Source: Protostelium mycophagum (Eukaryota; Evosea; Variosea; Protosteliida; Protosteliaceae). From it: DNA of 35,258 nucleotides. The notes below the pieces were generated by a model. It was given only the letters and a program-made list of their open reading frames with translations. It was not told where the DNA came from and did no database searches. Within the stretch, counting starts at the first letter, position 1, and every line of letters starts with the position of its first letter. The stretch spans positions 1 to 35,258 of the forward strand of contig MZNV01003015.1 of the NCBI GenBank assembly GCA_002081555.1, given 5' to 3'. Position numbers and translations under genes: made by a program. Positions 1 to 15,300 of the stretch are shown here, in pieces.

Positions 1-110
1 CAAAAGCTCACAAATGTTTTGCAGAGAATTTACAAACTGACACACAGGAAGCATTCAGTGTGTGGTGAGTTGTAGATAAATGCACTATAATATTCTCTTT
101 TTATATGATG
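1..110 (+). repeat. Left copy of terminal inverted repeat pair
   Basis: This segment matches the reverse complement of 34977-35087 along its whole length, at roughly 88% identity with a few small indels. The best-conserved block is positions 11-40. The copy starts at base 1, so its true outer edge is cut off by the window. It holds no credible ORF. It ends about 200 bp before the start of the giant receptor gene. Most likely it is a dispersed repeat at which the assembly stopped; a real terminal inverted repeat of a large element is less likely, because everything between the copies is ordinary cellular genes. Confidence 0.8.
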
Positions 111-317
111 GAAATAATATCCGTTTCTGCAGTTACGTATGCCCGGAAAGGTGACGTGGTTTATCTTTCAGCCGATATCTCCACTAACTTTTATCTGTAA
201 ACTCCCAACAGTTTGCACCAATTCACCTTTTGAGCGGTTGAAGCTGTCACTTAAATACCTTCGGAAATGCTGATTATTCCTATTTTCGGACAGAAGCTCA
301 TCATGCAAGAAGCAAAG

Positions 318-3300
318 ATGAGGCCTTCTTTGGCTTTAATCTTGCTTCTGTGCCTTTTATACAATGTTGGCGCGCAGCCATATAACGCTGTAGTGCAAAC
401 CCAAAGTGATTTCACCAACGGTAGAGATTTCATTCATTGACGTTTTCTGAAAATAGTAGTTATCAGCAGCGCTCCCGGCTCTTCCTCTGTGGTTGTATTA
501 TTTGCTGCTAGTGGATCTTTCACATCTTTAAATACTGTCTCATTATCTGGGTCGACTTGGACTTTCATGGCGCTCTCTGGAATCACACCAGTCTTACAGA
601 ATATTGTCTTCTCAGCAAATACTGTGAATACTATATTCAGTGGAATCACATTTCAGAACACCTCCGTGACTGCCCTCTACTCGAATGCCACTTTTCAGTC
701 TTGTTTATTCATGAATCCGAATGGAGTACCGGTCACTCGGAGCACCCTCTCATTTTCTTCTGGAGCTTCCTTGTCTCTCAGCGGATGCACCTTTACCAGT
801 CTCACCTACATTTCTGGTCAGACCGGCGTCCTAGCTGCTCCCATCTCAGTCAACAACATGAGCTCCGTCAGTGTGGTTAGTTGCATCTTCACAAACAACA
901 CCGCTGCTAATGGACCCGGTGGAATTGATGCTCAGTTCAGCAGCATCTCAATCGCATCTTCCACTTTTTCATTCAATTATGGAAACAATCAGAGCGTGCA
1001 ATGGAATTCTCCAGGTGGTGGTGCAATTACCGCTCGTAATAGCAGCAGCCTCGTCGCCACTAGCTGCTACTTCCTCTACAATAATGCACCCAAGGGAGGT
1101 GCAGTTTACACCTCCACGAATACCGCCTCTCTCTACAAGTTAGTATCCCTGACTCCTCTTTTCTTAATACTTTTAGTAATTGTACTTTTACCGGAAATTC
1201 TGGATCAACCACCGGAGGGGCGATATACAATGATGGAACAAACAGCACGGCAGTTGGTTATTCTTATTTCAATCAGAATCAAGCGCAGTCATCAAATGGA
1301 GGTAAGAAGATTATAATTGTGAAGCCAATAAACTCACGTCTACAGGGGCAATCGGGGTGGATCAAGGTTCTGGTGGTCTGTACGTAGCTCAAAGCAGCTT
1401 TCTTGATGATAATGCCTTTTTGAACGGAGGAGCGATTTCCAGTTCTGCCCTGAGTACCACTGTCACAGGAAACACTTTAACCGGAAATACTGCCCGCCAA
1501 GGAGGAGGTTATATCTTATTCTTAATGCAGCCTTAATTGAAGAGAGCAGGTTTATCGTACAATTCTGCTCAAGGAGTGTTGAATGTCATTGGTAACATAA
1601 TCTCCGGGAACAATGCAATATTGAATGGTGGAGGTATCAGTGTGACGGCATCTACTTCTGTGACGGTGAGTAAGACACCAATAAGATTCCTGGGTGACGT
1701 CTACCAGATCTCCGGAGGAAGTGTCACAAGTAACCAGATCTCTGGCCAAAGTCCATCTTCTGGTGGAGGTGGAATATATATCTCCAACGTGCCATTCGCC
1801 AACATCACCAATAATATCAATGTTGTTAACAATAGTGCCAATTTGAATAATGGTGGTGGTCTCTTTGTGACTTCTGGATCTTTTGTCAATGTGGGTCCAG
1901 CGACCTTCTCAGGAAACCAAGGTGCATCAGGGGCTGCCATAGATGCATTTAGAAGTAGCTTGACAGTGAGCGGAGCAGCGATTACATTCAGTAATGGAGT
2001 CGCTATCTTATCGGTACAATCTCAGGTGATCATTCCTATTATTATTGCTTTCAAACCTTCGCGTTGACCCCTGCAGACATCGATTTCTGGGTCTTCTTTT
2101 GTGAACAATAATGGAGGAAGTATTTCCATAACTCCTGGTGGCCTCACAACATCAATCTCCTCTTCTATCTTTAATAGTTCTGCTGGTAAATCATTTCACA
2201 AGGAACAATGACTTATCTCTGCAGTTACACTGGCACCTGCTATCACAGCAACAGACAGTAGTGTGACTACAGGGAGTTCATTGATAGTGTTGGGATCGTC
2301 TTTTGATTCTCAAATCGTTAATCCTGTCTCGGCCAATACCGTCAACAATGTCACCATTGCATCATCTCTCTTATATAGTAATACAAGTGGGTAACGAGCG
2401 GTAATATCTTGTCTGATTATATCATAGGCACTCTGGCATTCAACAATGTGCCTCTCCTCAATATCACTAACGTACAAACGATATATAATTTATCCATCAC
2501 TGGGGGTAGTTCTGCAATGGTGATGGGATCTACATTTGGATCCGGAGCAACGGTAGTTGAAAAGAATGTGGGAACCAATGTCTTTTTCAGCGGAAATACA
2601 TTCTCATCGGCCACACTCAGTTTTGACTCTACACCAACTGTGCAAGTGAATTCCAACAATTTCGCTTCCACTTCCATCTCTATAAATGGGGCAAGCAATC
2701 GCGCCGAGGTCAACCAGAACAATCTGAATAATGTCGCCCTTAACTTGACCAATAATGCTGGAAGCGTGGAGTATGCAACGGCCAATACTCCCTCTGCAAC
2801 CGTTTATGTGGGGAACTCGCCCAATGTCAGTGTGGGTCCGGGTACATTCGGATCCCTCGTAACCAATATCAATGGCACAACCAGCGTGGTTACATACTAT
2901 TCCGCCACAGTGAACGGAGGAAGCACCACATCCACTAATGGAGCTTCCATTGTGATCAGCCCATCTTCTTCAATCAGTGGCTTGGATCTGAACGTTTCGG
3001 GATTGGGATCCGCTTTAATTGTGATGCCAACAGCAACCCTCAACATCCCGGTGCATACAAATGGGTCTACAGTCAATATGCAAGGCGCTACATTGAGCAA
3101 TACATCGCCATTATTCCTGACGAACAGCAACACTTCTTTGGCGGCCATAACTGCACCAAGTCTCAATTTGACCGCTTCTGAGGGTGGAACATTGACCATT
3201 TCCTCTTCCACATTGACTTCTGCTCCATCCATTTCTGCCATCGGAATAGCATCTGCTACCATATCATCTGTAAGATTAGTGACTCTTTCATCAATGACAT

Positions 3301-6300
3301 ATTATAGGTAATGGCCACTGATCTCAACTTTACAACTGACAACACCAACAATGTACTGTTGATGAACATCAACATCACTGCAACTGTCAACAGTGGCTCA
3401 ATAGCAATGATCGGTGTTTCCAACTTCACGGCAATCAATACAATTTTGAACTCGACCGGGACTACCTCGTACAACATTTCAGGAGTATCAAGAGTTCAAC
3501 CCCCTGCCACATCTGCTGTCGTGAACGGGATGACCTTCGGTGGTTCTTCGCCAAGTGCCGGAACTTTGACTTTAGATGGTTTTGGAAGCATAAACATCAA
3601 TGGTCTCCACGGTGCATCATCCAGCACCACACTGAAGAATACCAATGCTGTATCAGTTATGAACAGCGGCATCAGCGGAATGCTCACCTTGATTAACGAT
3701 ACCACGACTACTATGGGCGGAAATAACCTTGGTAATCTCTTCTACAACTCTTCCGCAAGTAACCTCACCATCACTGGTGGCTCAATCACTGGGATCATGT
3801 CTCTAATTGGTGCAAACAACTTGACTGTTCAATCCACCATATTGAATCTTGGCATCGGCTCTTTCATCTCCGACAGTAATGCAGTAAACATCGGGGGTGT
3901 TAATATCTCAGGAAACTTGGCTTTACCCGACAACTACAACGTTATCATTGGAAGTGCAGTATTTATTTCACCATCACAGTTGGTGTCGACCAATTCTAAT
4001 TTGACCCTTTCTGGTATGAATGGACTTTTGAATCTCCAAGCAAATGCTGGAGGATCAATTACGATAAGAGATAACTCCTCTCTTTCCACGGGTAGTAGCA
4101 TCTTAGCCACTCAGCTCAATTCTGTTGCAGTTACTTCAGTAAGTGAAATCATAAAAACAGTGAGAATAACTGTATATAGTCTTCTATCACGGATACCAGC
4201 ATCATGGTGAACAATGTGAGCATGACACTGATAAATAACAACACCTTCATTGCCGCATCGTCGATCAGCCAGGGAATCACACTGAATGGAACTGTAACTT
4301 CCACAATATCAAATAATACCGTGGTCCAGTCTGGTATGACAGCTTGGCTTATCAACGCCAATGGTCATGGAACAACTAACACGACCCTTTCCATCTCCTC
4401 ATTAACGATCACCGGAACTTCTTCACTAACAGACCCCATCACAGTAAATGGATATACAGGTATGAATCCTATTTTATTGATCAAAGATATTGATGGTGTA
4501 TAGGGTCGGTTAACATCAACGGATTCAATAACAGCAACGGGCCCTTCACCAGCATTTCAATCAACGGAGCCGGAGCCATCAGTATTACCAACGGAACAGT
4601 GTTGGCAAGTGATCCTATCACCATCAATGGAGTGCTCTCTGCCTCACTGTCGATGCTGAATTTCACTGGGCCAACAACCCTGTCCGTATCCAACAGTGGC
4701 AGCGAACAGATCAGCTCGGTGATGTCCAATGGTGCATTGACATTACAGTCGACCAATGTCGGTACCCTCATGGCTTCAAACGTGTCAGTTATTGGCCAGT
4801 TATTGATTGCCCCCACAAGCGTAAACAATGCTACCTACTTATACTTATCCGCAACCGGAGGAATCATTTTCTACCCCTTAATTAACAGTTCTACGTTATC
4901 TATCATTGGTTCAAGTATCCTTGGTCTTGGCACAAATGTAACGAATAGTACATTGACCTTGGTGGATTCCAATTTCCCAGCTGGAGGATATTTCCTCTCA
5001 GACCCATCTTCGTCAGTTAATGTCATTAATGGAATCCTTGGCCCCGGACAAGCTCTTAAGTTCTCTGGAGGAAGTAGTAATTCTATCATCAACAGCAGTT
5101 TGACCAATGGAACAATAATGTTCACCAACGGAATCAATTCCAATATCGCGGGGTCAAATTTGATTGGAGTCTCAATCTCTGCAAGTTCTGGAACAGGTTC
5201 CACAATGAACATCAATAACAACAACCTCTCTGGAGGTTCAGGTCTTACCGTGACCAACATCAGCAATGTCAATTTAAATAGCAACAGTATCTCTGTCAAC
5301 GGAGCGGTCGTGCTTCCATTTACTAATGTTGATAACTTAAATATTACCAACCTATCCTTGGGGTTGACCACAAATTCTTCTATGGCATTGCTGGGAATTG
5401 GCACAGGATCTGGATCGGCAAATCTTAATGGGGTTAATTTCAATGGGGACCAGAGTAACACTGGAACGATCAATCTCAGCGGGTTTAATCCGGCCAGCCT
5501 CAATAATATTAACGGAAACGGTGGGGCGTCAACGAACCTTGGACTTTCCAATTCTGGAGCAGTCACAGTCTCCAATTCCAACCTGGGTAATACCGCATTA
5601 TACGGAAACAACATCAGCAATCTTGTGCTCGCAAGCAACTCGGTTTCCAACGGTAGCATTGTTATCGTTAATTCCGGCTCCGTTTCCGTCACTGACGGAA
5701 GTTACACTCTTAACTCCTCTGGATTGTCCGTTTCCAATTCTCTCTTAACTTCCTTGTATAATGCATCAATCAATGCTCCAGTTTCAATCAACGGAGGGTC
5801 TGTTAACGTCAACTCTACATCAATCATCTCCAATCCTCTGGTGATCAACAATTCACCAAACGCCGTCATCAATAATTCGACAATTTTCAACTCTATCTCG
5901 CTGAACAACAGCACAACCCTCCTCAACAATATTAATTCACCATCTGGCATCAATGTAGTGGCTTCTGCCGGGGGGAACCTGGTCCTCAGCAATTCTGTCC
6001 TTCCGAACGGAGCGAACTCAATTATCGCTAACGGCCTCAATTCATTGTCTGTTTCTAGCACCTCCATCACCGATTTGACAATGAGCATAAGCAACACCAC
6101 ATCTACCTCTATCAATGCAGATACTATCACAGTGGTCAACGGTGGAGGCATTTTCTTATCGAACGTGACAAATGTCAGCATGGGCAATCAAGTCATTAAC
6201 TACGCTCCGGGAACCAACGCAAGTTATGCAATGATAGCCAACACTGGACAGAATGCCTATTTGAATAATATCACCTTCAATGGTTCGAGTGCAAATACGG

Positions 6301-9300
6301 CAATAATTTCCATCTTTCACTACGCAAATGTGACAGTGAACGGAATTATTTTCAATGGGGTGAACTCAAATGCCTCTCTGCAGAACAACGGAGCGACCAT
6401 CATCTCCAACAGTAATCTCGGAAGTACCATTGTCTCTCTGGACAACAATGGAAACACCAACTTTAACAATGTCAACACGATTAACGGAACTTTAACAATT
6501 AACGGTGGTGCTTCTCTCACTGTTATTGGAGGAAGTCTCAATTTGACCACAATTGTCAGCAATAATGTCCCTTCAGAGACATTTACTGACTCCACTCTTA
6601 ACATCGGAAGTGGTGGTATGGTGATCAGCAACAGTTCAACTATCGTCATCAGTGGTGGTACATTAGGTGGCACCGGCTTGGTCAACATTTCTGGCAGTGG
6701 TTCAGCTTCCATCGTAGGCACCACCATTATCGGTGGAAACACATTAGGATTTTACAACACTCCCACCACCATCACGAACAGCTCTCTGACAGGATCTAGA
6801 ACTTCCATCATAGATAACGGTGGCAGTTTGAATATTGTTGGAACCAATTTGGGAAGTGGCAATACCGTCAGTGCAGGAAATGTCGGTAGTGTCTCGATCT
6901 CAGGGGTGAGTGAAGGCTTTTTTAATGCTTATAACTGACTTATCATAGTCCACTGGAAATAATTTGACTTTTACTGCGACCAATGCAACCAGTGCTACTT
7001 TATCCGGAAATACACTGTCTGGCTCAACGATTGGTCTGATCAACGTGACTACCGGGGTTCTCTCAGGAGATACATTCGTGAACTCGACTGTCAACGCCAA
7101 CGGATACAACAACCCCGGCAGCTCCTTCACCGCCACAAATTCGGTACTCGTTAACTCGGAGATCAATGTCAAGAATTACAACAACATAACTATCACTGGT
7201 GGAACAGGCACTGGAGATATGAATATCAATAATTCTGGCAATGTTACACTTACAGACAACACAATCCCCACCGTGTCGGTTGGTAATGTGGCTTCAGTCA
7301 TCGTGTTTGGATCCACAACAACAAATTTAACTGTCAACGGAGCAAGCTCAGCCACCGTAGTCAATTCCACAGCAACCAGTGTGATCGTTTACAACGTCAC
7401 CAATACGCTGATTGATGGAAACACAATCACTGGAACTGTTCCAACACCTGGAATCACCATTTCGAATGGTGGAAGCTCTACGATTGATAATGTGGTCTTC
7501 AACAATGGCAGTCTCAATGTTATTAATTCCAGTGGCCCTATTTCAAGTGGAAATCTGACATTCAACAATAACCCCGCCTCTCTCACAATTATCGGAGCTC
7601 CTAGTCTCACTCTGTCAGGATTGAATGCCACCGGAAATTTGACTCTTACGATTGAAAATGTCGGAAGCGTCAATATGGGCAACGCGAACGCGGGAGGTAC
7701 TTCCAGTGTCGTTGTATCCGGATCTGGACAAGGAATCATCAATAACTGGACTAGTAACGGAAACAACGTAATCAACATCACAAACAGCGGGCCAATCACG
7801 GCAAACAACGCCAGCTTCACAGGCAGCACAAATATTGTGAGCAGCAATGGAACTCTGATCTTTGCTAACAGTACATTGCCATATACTTCAATTAATGCAA
7901 ATGGAGGCTCTCTTGGTTTTGTCAACAGCAACATGACATATACTAATTCAACATCATTCCAATTTGGAAGCAATACCACCGTTATTATTACCGGAAGTAA
8001 TATCACCCCAGGATCATGTTCACCACCTTGTGTCGGTAGTGTATCCTTCAACCTCACAGGTGATTAGTTATCCATTTTGCTTGAGTTATACTCAATCAAC
8101 ACAGGTGGAAGCTCAGGAGAGATCATCAACAGCAATGTTGGTAACTCCAATGTCACTTTAAATGTCTCTGGAAATTCTTCTGTAATTACATCTGGCACAA
8201 ACTTCAACAACGGATTAATAGTCAACTCTAACGGAGCTGGAAATACCACAATCAATAATAGCTCTATCATAGGGGGAGTGATCACAGGAACAAATTCAGA
8301 AGCGATTAACCTGAACAATGTCACCATCCAAGGAGGAAGCATCACAGCCACAAACACTCCTCTCAATCTCAACAATGTCAATACCACATCTGTGCCGATC
8401 ACGATTAATGGTGGCAGCGGAGATCTTTCCAATGTTATCTTAACGGGCGATCCATCTGGACTCACTGTAAGTGAAATTAATTGGGAAATTGATTCTAATC
8501 CCATGATAGATCAACAACTCAAGTGTGAACACCACTGGGCTTACGTTGACAAATACCACTGGGGGCATTATCATCAATGGTTCAGGCACTCAAAACCTCG
8601 ATGGAGTCACGATCATATCTCCTGCTGGTAATATAGTGGTGAACAATGGCGGAATCGTGAATTTAGGAGGGCTGACTGTGATTGGACAACCTGCCAATAT
8701 TACGGTTAATGGAGCAGGTGGCCTCTCATTGACAGGAGCTACTTTTTACAACAATTCTAACATCAATATAACTCATGTCAATTCCACTATCATCGATGGA
8801 ATGATAGAACACGGTTCCACGACCGTGGTGGGAACGAATGGAGGGACTGTTCAAGTCGAGAACTCTCAAATAATTGGATCCAATTCCTCCCTTGTGTTTA
8901 TCAACAACACGGCTGTGACTGTAGGCAGTGATAACACCTTCAACCAATATACCAATGTTACAATTATCAATTCTCAGACAACTGCTGTTGTTAACAATGT
9001 GAGTGTTTTTGTTCTTTCCCATTACGATTTCTCTTACTGGACGACAGCAATTCCCCAACTCTGGAAATGTGACGATTATTGGGTCAGGATCAACGCCAGA
9101 TGTCACTGGAAATCAATCGCCCGCTAATAACCCGATTCATTTCACTGGAGTCAGCGTCATCAATATCCCTTCTGGTGTTAGTTCACAAAATAATTTCACA
9201 GGCGCTGAAAACCTCTTCGGGCAAAGTAAGAGATCATAAATATGGTAATGTGGTATCTAAAATGAGCAGATGTCAACTTCACCAGCCCAAATATCACTAC

Positions 9301-12300
9301 TTACAACATCTCACACATCAGCTTCATCAATTCTACATTCTCGAACCCGAGTGGAGTAGTGATCACCATAGTGAACGGTAGCTCCGTCTCCTTCACTAAC
9401 ATATCTTCTGCCGGACCAATCACCATCATTTCTGACGGTGCTATTATCACGATATCCAATGCCACCTTTAACAATGGTGTCACCGTAGTATCCACCAATG
9501 GTGGTCTGGTAGTCAAGAATGTAACCACCACCGTCGGAGCAACGATATCTGTGACCAATTCCTCCCAATCTGTTGTATTATCAAGCTTCAATACATCAGG
9601 ACCCACCGTGATATCAGTGCAAAACGCCTCGGCCTTGATAACAAATGGTGTCAATGTGCAAAATGGATGTAAGAATAATATTGGCTGGTATCACAATTTA
9701 CTAACACAAATAGCATTAACAGTCAACATTGGAAACACCTCTATTGTGAAGGACCGCGGCTGGAATGCCAATAATGCCACTGTCAACATCAATATCAATG
9801 GTACATCGGCATTTACATTGACTGGATCTACCTTCACCAATGCTAATGCTTCATTCACTGGGTCAGCAGCATCCTTCGGAATAGGAGGGACCACTATTGG
9901 ATCTAACACTAACTTGAATTTCAACAATACTGGTGGAGTCACTTTGACCAACACTGTTCTGAATCCAAGCTCTGGAACACCTGGTTCATTGACCTTCCAA
10001 AATGGTGGAGATATTGTAATCAACAACATTATTACAAGCGGCGGCACCTCTATCATTTCAGTCAGCAACAGCACCTCCCTCACATTCAACGGAGGTAATC
10101 TCAATGCGACATCAACCACAATTTCAGTCAACAATACACCAACAACTGTAAACGGTCCATTCACTGTCAACGGCTTTGCTTCATTGACCTTGAACAATTC
10201 TTCATCATCCCTCGGCGGAATCACCAGTACCCCAGGATCCCAGTTCACCGTCACCAGCAATGGCTACAACACAACTCTCACCAACATCAACTTCGGTGGG
10301 CAGACAAACGTAAGCATTATCAACAACCAGCAAGTGACGCTCTCTGGAATCACCTCCTCTGGAAATTTCACTGGTGGTATCACTGTATCCAATTCCAACA
10401 ATTTGAATGTGAACGGTTTTACAACTAACCAGAATACCTCAGCAACTCCCTTGATAGTTAACAACGTAAATAACACTGTGATCAATGGGTTGGCGGTCAA
10501 TTCACCCACCACAATCACAGTAAATAACGGGCAGACAGTATCCGGTAACAATTGGAATGTCAACAACAGCACCTTATCTATAGGCTTCAACAATGCGACG
10601 TCATCAATCATCAATGGTGTGACATCCATTGGTTCAAATATAGTGATATCATCAAATGGAAGCCTTGCTGTCAATGGAATCAATGAGACTGCATCCATCA
10701 CCACCATCACCGGGCCGTCTGTGTCCCTCAATAATGGAATTTATGTGGGCGGTACCACAACTATATCTGCCGTCAGTATCACCGGAAATAACATCACTTT
10801 GAACAACGGTACATTGTTTTACACTAATAACTCCAACTCCGTTTCTTTGGGCAATGTACAAGTCGGTCTAGGAGGTGCAACTCTATCCGCGAGCAATACA
10901 AGCTCCTATGTCATCTCTTCTGGATCTTTCAACTCACAGACAGTGGTTAATCTGAACGACGTTAATAGTTCCTCAATTTCGAACATCAACACCACTTCAG
11001 GGCTGATCATCTACACTAATAACGGACTGAATATTACCAATACTAACCTCGCTGGAAACACAAGCATTATCTCCACTGGTACTGCACCTATATACCTTAC
11101 AAACGACACCTTTTCCGGATCTACAACAGTGACAGTTCCATCTGGTGGAAACACTGTGATTATAGGAGGACAGCTTATCAATGGAGGAGCGCTTTTGGTG
11201 AATGGAGGACAAGCAACAGTGTCCGATTTGGATGTGACTCCTGGATCCTCAGCCAACTTCACATTGAACGGTCAATCTTCGGTCAATTTGGGTGTCCAAC
11301 TCCTCGGCAACAGCAGCAATGTCACAATTCAAAACGCAGGATCTGTAGTCGTGAATGGAGGAACTCTTGGTGGATCGAATAACAACCTTATTATTGATAA
11401 TACCCCTGTAAGTGTCATTTCAATGTAGAATCAATTACTTATTATTCATAGTCAATCGTTTTGAATAACACGGTAATTGGAGGCGCAAATATACTGGTCT
11501 CAGGATCGCCAAATATGGCTTTGATCAACTCGAACATTACGCTCAACACTTCTATTATAATATCTGGACAGATCTATCTTTCCAATGATACTGTTTTCCC
11601 CGGCCAAACAGTAAGCTATAAACAAGTTATTGAACAGATGTTTGACCAGTTGCAGCTCACTGTTTCATCATCGAATGTAACACTGAACAATATGTCCGGC
11701 TCTGGAACTATCGCAATTAACAATGCGACATACGTATCGGGAAGTGGAGCGCAAGGATCGAACTTGATCGTGAATAATGCCACATACACTAACATTCAAG
11801 GACAGCCTTTCACTAGCAACAATATTACGATCAATAACGGACAGACTGTCAATATCGGCGGTACTTTCGGTGGAAGTTCGAGTGCAGTAACCTTGAGTAA
11901 TATTACAACTGTATCAATAAGTGCAGGGGGTAGCAACGTGAGCATGACTTTGAATCAAGTGTCCAATATCACCATTGCGAACATGAACGCGAGCGGTCCA
12001 TGGAATGTAGTATCAAGCAACAACCAGATAGTCACTCTAGTCAATTTGACATTAGGCAACGGACAAAGCACCTCTAGCCCAAGTTTCTCCTTCACTAACG
12101 CTTCTTCAGTAATCATATCCAATATCACAGAAGCCGGAAATACCAGTATCACAGTCAAAAATGCCGGAACTGCTACAGTCGGAAACGTTAATATGGGACC
12201 TGGGTCTCCCAATCTCGGTCTGTTCAACGTGACTAATAGCATCATTAATGGAGTAAACGGAAGCGGGGGAAGCTCTCTTGGCGTAGTTATCTCGGGAGGA

Positions 12301-15300
12301 TCATCTGCATCGGTGGGAAATGTCAGTTTCTCTGGCTCTGGTGGTTCTCTCGGACTCTCTGGTGTCACAAATGTCACCCTCACTGCAATTTCCTCGAGCA
12401 CACCAAACTCGAACACCGGGACATCGGTGATCGTGAACGGAGCAACGACCGTCAATGCGAAAAATGTCACAATGTCTGGTGGTTCCAACAGCGTCATTAT
12501 CTCCAATACTCCCAACGTCACCTTAGTTGGCGTGGTCTCTTCTGGATCTACCGCGGTTAACCCCATCTCTATCAATGGAGGAAACAATGTCTCTATTATC
12601 AACAGTGGAGTGAATGGCGCGAGCAATACCAAGGGATCATCCATCAGCATAGTGGGACTCACAGGAGGATTAAACGTATCTGGATCATCATTCTCAAACA
12701 ACAATCAAAGTAAGCGAAAACCATACAAATGAAATGACTGACCATTTTAGCTGTGATTAGCGTGACTAATACCGGAAATGATGTGCCTCTCATATTTACT
12801 AATGATACATTCAACAACAATCGTGGCAGACCAATTTCAGTGTCCAGCAGCAATTCAATCAACAACGTCACCGTAACAAACTGTAACTTCACAGGCAATA
12901 CGGTGAGCGGATCAGGAGGAGGAATATATGTGTCCTCACCCGACGTTGGAATTGTCAATGTGGGCAACACCTCATTTATCGGTAATTCTGCTACATCTGG
13001 TGGAGCTATTGCGATCTCTGGTAACATAGGACAAACTATCATCAACAATGTGGCGGCGACATACAACACAGCCACGAAGAGCGGAGGTGCTGTAGAAGTG
13101 AGCTCCGGATATTATGGTTCTATTATTCTTACCGGGAGCAACTTAACTGGTAATTCTGCCAAGCAGTTCGGTGGTGCAGTCACTTTCGACCCTTCCTCTT
13201 CTGTGGATACTCTCACAATCAAGTAAGTTCTACAAGCTATATCAATTCGCAGTGACTAATTCCGGCTCAGCAACACCATAATGACAGGAAACACAGCTAT
13301 CAGTGGTGGTGCAATCTCTCTTCCTCCCACAGCAAATAACATCACCATTGGAAACACTACCATTAATGGAAATACTGCTACTGGGAATGGTGGAGGTATC
13401 TTCAGTCTTTCCTCTGGTGTGAATAGTGTGGTCATAGCTAATACAACCCTCAATGGTAATAAGGGGTATCAAGGTGGTGCCGCATACATTGATGGATTTG
13501 TAAATAATGGTAAGTGAAGATCATTATGTCCATGTCTGAGCGTTGGTAGTGACCGTGGTTAATTCTACTGTCTCGGGAAATATTGCCTCAAGCTCAGGTG
13601 GAGGACTTGGAATTGTAGCCTCAGTAGATGGATCAGTCAGCATAACTAACACTAATCTCACTGGAAATTCGGCCAGATTCCAAGGAGGAGGAGCGCTGCT
13701 TGGAGGATCGTCCCAAGATGTGGCTAACTTGGCTAATGTCATTATGACAAATAACACAGCACTTTACGGAGGTGCAATGGCCACCGCAGGACCAATTGGA
13801 CTTCTGAACGTCAGCGGAACTACTCTTTCTGGCAATCTTGCGACCGCCCAAGGAGGAGCAGTCTATTTGTCCGTAGAATCAGTCAATATTATTGTGGTTT
13901 ACAATGTAACAATTATTTACAACATCGCCGGAATTCAAGGAGGTGGTATATATGTCGCCACACCACTGGAGGGTGCAGTGTTCAACGGTTTAAATTTGAC
14001 CGGAAACACTGCTAAATCCGCCGGAGGAGGAATCTATGTTGAACAGACTGCAAATAATTTCACTGCTATAAGTAAGTATAATTGTGTCTATCGTGCTGAT
14101 AAATGATAGATGGAACATGGCAGGGTAACAGTGCATCTATTGGAGGTGCTGCTATATTCTCAGGATTGAACACAAGCGGAATAGTCACATTTAGAAACAT
14201 GACTTTCTTCAACAACACCGCCGAACTGGGAGGAGCTATCAATATCCAAAATCTCCAAACTCTGACACAATTCATCTTCTGTTCCTTCATTCTCAACTCT
14301 GTAAGTCCATAATCAAAACTGAAAAATAACAAACAACAGGCTTCATCCGGAGGAGCCACTTATTTTACAACAATGACACCAGATGCATATCCATCATCTG
14401 TGGCCATTTACCAGACATCTTTCATATCAAACTATGGATTAACCAAGGGCGCTTCTGGAGCCGCTGTTTATTATGCCGGATCTAACCCATCTTTTGGTAT
14501 GGAAGGCTACGGTATGTGATGGATATAAACCGATTCTATACTTATTGAAACAGGTGTGCAGTTCACGAGTAATACAGCAGTATTCGGAGCCGCGATGTAC
14601 TTGTCTGATTCACTGGCATCTGTCCATCTCAGAGATGTCAACATCTACGGAAACAATGCCACCTTCGGTGCAGTCCTTTATGTTGCTTCCAACAATGCAA
14701 ATACCTCCATTACCATAGAGAGAGGCAATGTGAATAACAATATCGCAACGCAAAATGGTGCTGTTGTAGACTTACAGGGAACTCTTGACAGTCTCAACTT
14801 CACCGGCGTTTCCATCCTCGGTACGTATCAATAAAATCTCGTTATCTTCTAACATATAAACAGGAAATAGTGCTTTGACTGGTTCAGTGGTTACCGTGGA
14901 AAACACTGCACAATTAAACAACTTGTTATTTGTTGGATCCTCCTTGGGAAGCAACTCTGCCACAGGCAAAGATGGTGGAGTGGCGGTGATGTTGTACCCC
15001 GTGCGCTACCTCACTGTGACTGGATCAAATATTTACAACAACACTGCAAGTGGAGATGGTGGTGTATTCTGGATGACAGTCTTCGATGTGAACCAATGCG
15101 ACAGCATTAGTCTCTCTGGCAACTCGTTTTCCAACAATAGAGCTACTCAAGGTAAATGTTTTTATTTGTGAAGATTTAACACCCATAGGTGGTGCCATAT
15201 GGGTGGATGGATTAGGAAGCATCAATCTTGTATCTGATATCTCCTCTTCATGGACCAACAATCATGCCTCTGCATCTGGAGGAGCTTTATTTTTGGGAGC

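Noticed and set aside
4871-12704. Long minus-strand ORFs (273 aa at 4871-5692, 222 aa at 7389-8057, 249 aa at 11955-12704) inside the receptor gene
   Set aside because: They are Leu/Val/Pro/Glu-rich mirror images of the Asn/Thr/Ser/Gly-rich sense strand, with no domain. The sense frame is continuous through introns and ends in a complete kinase.
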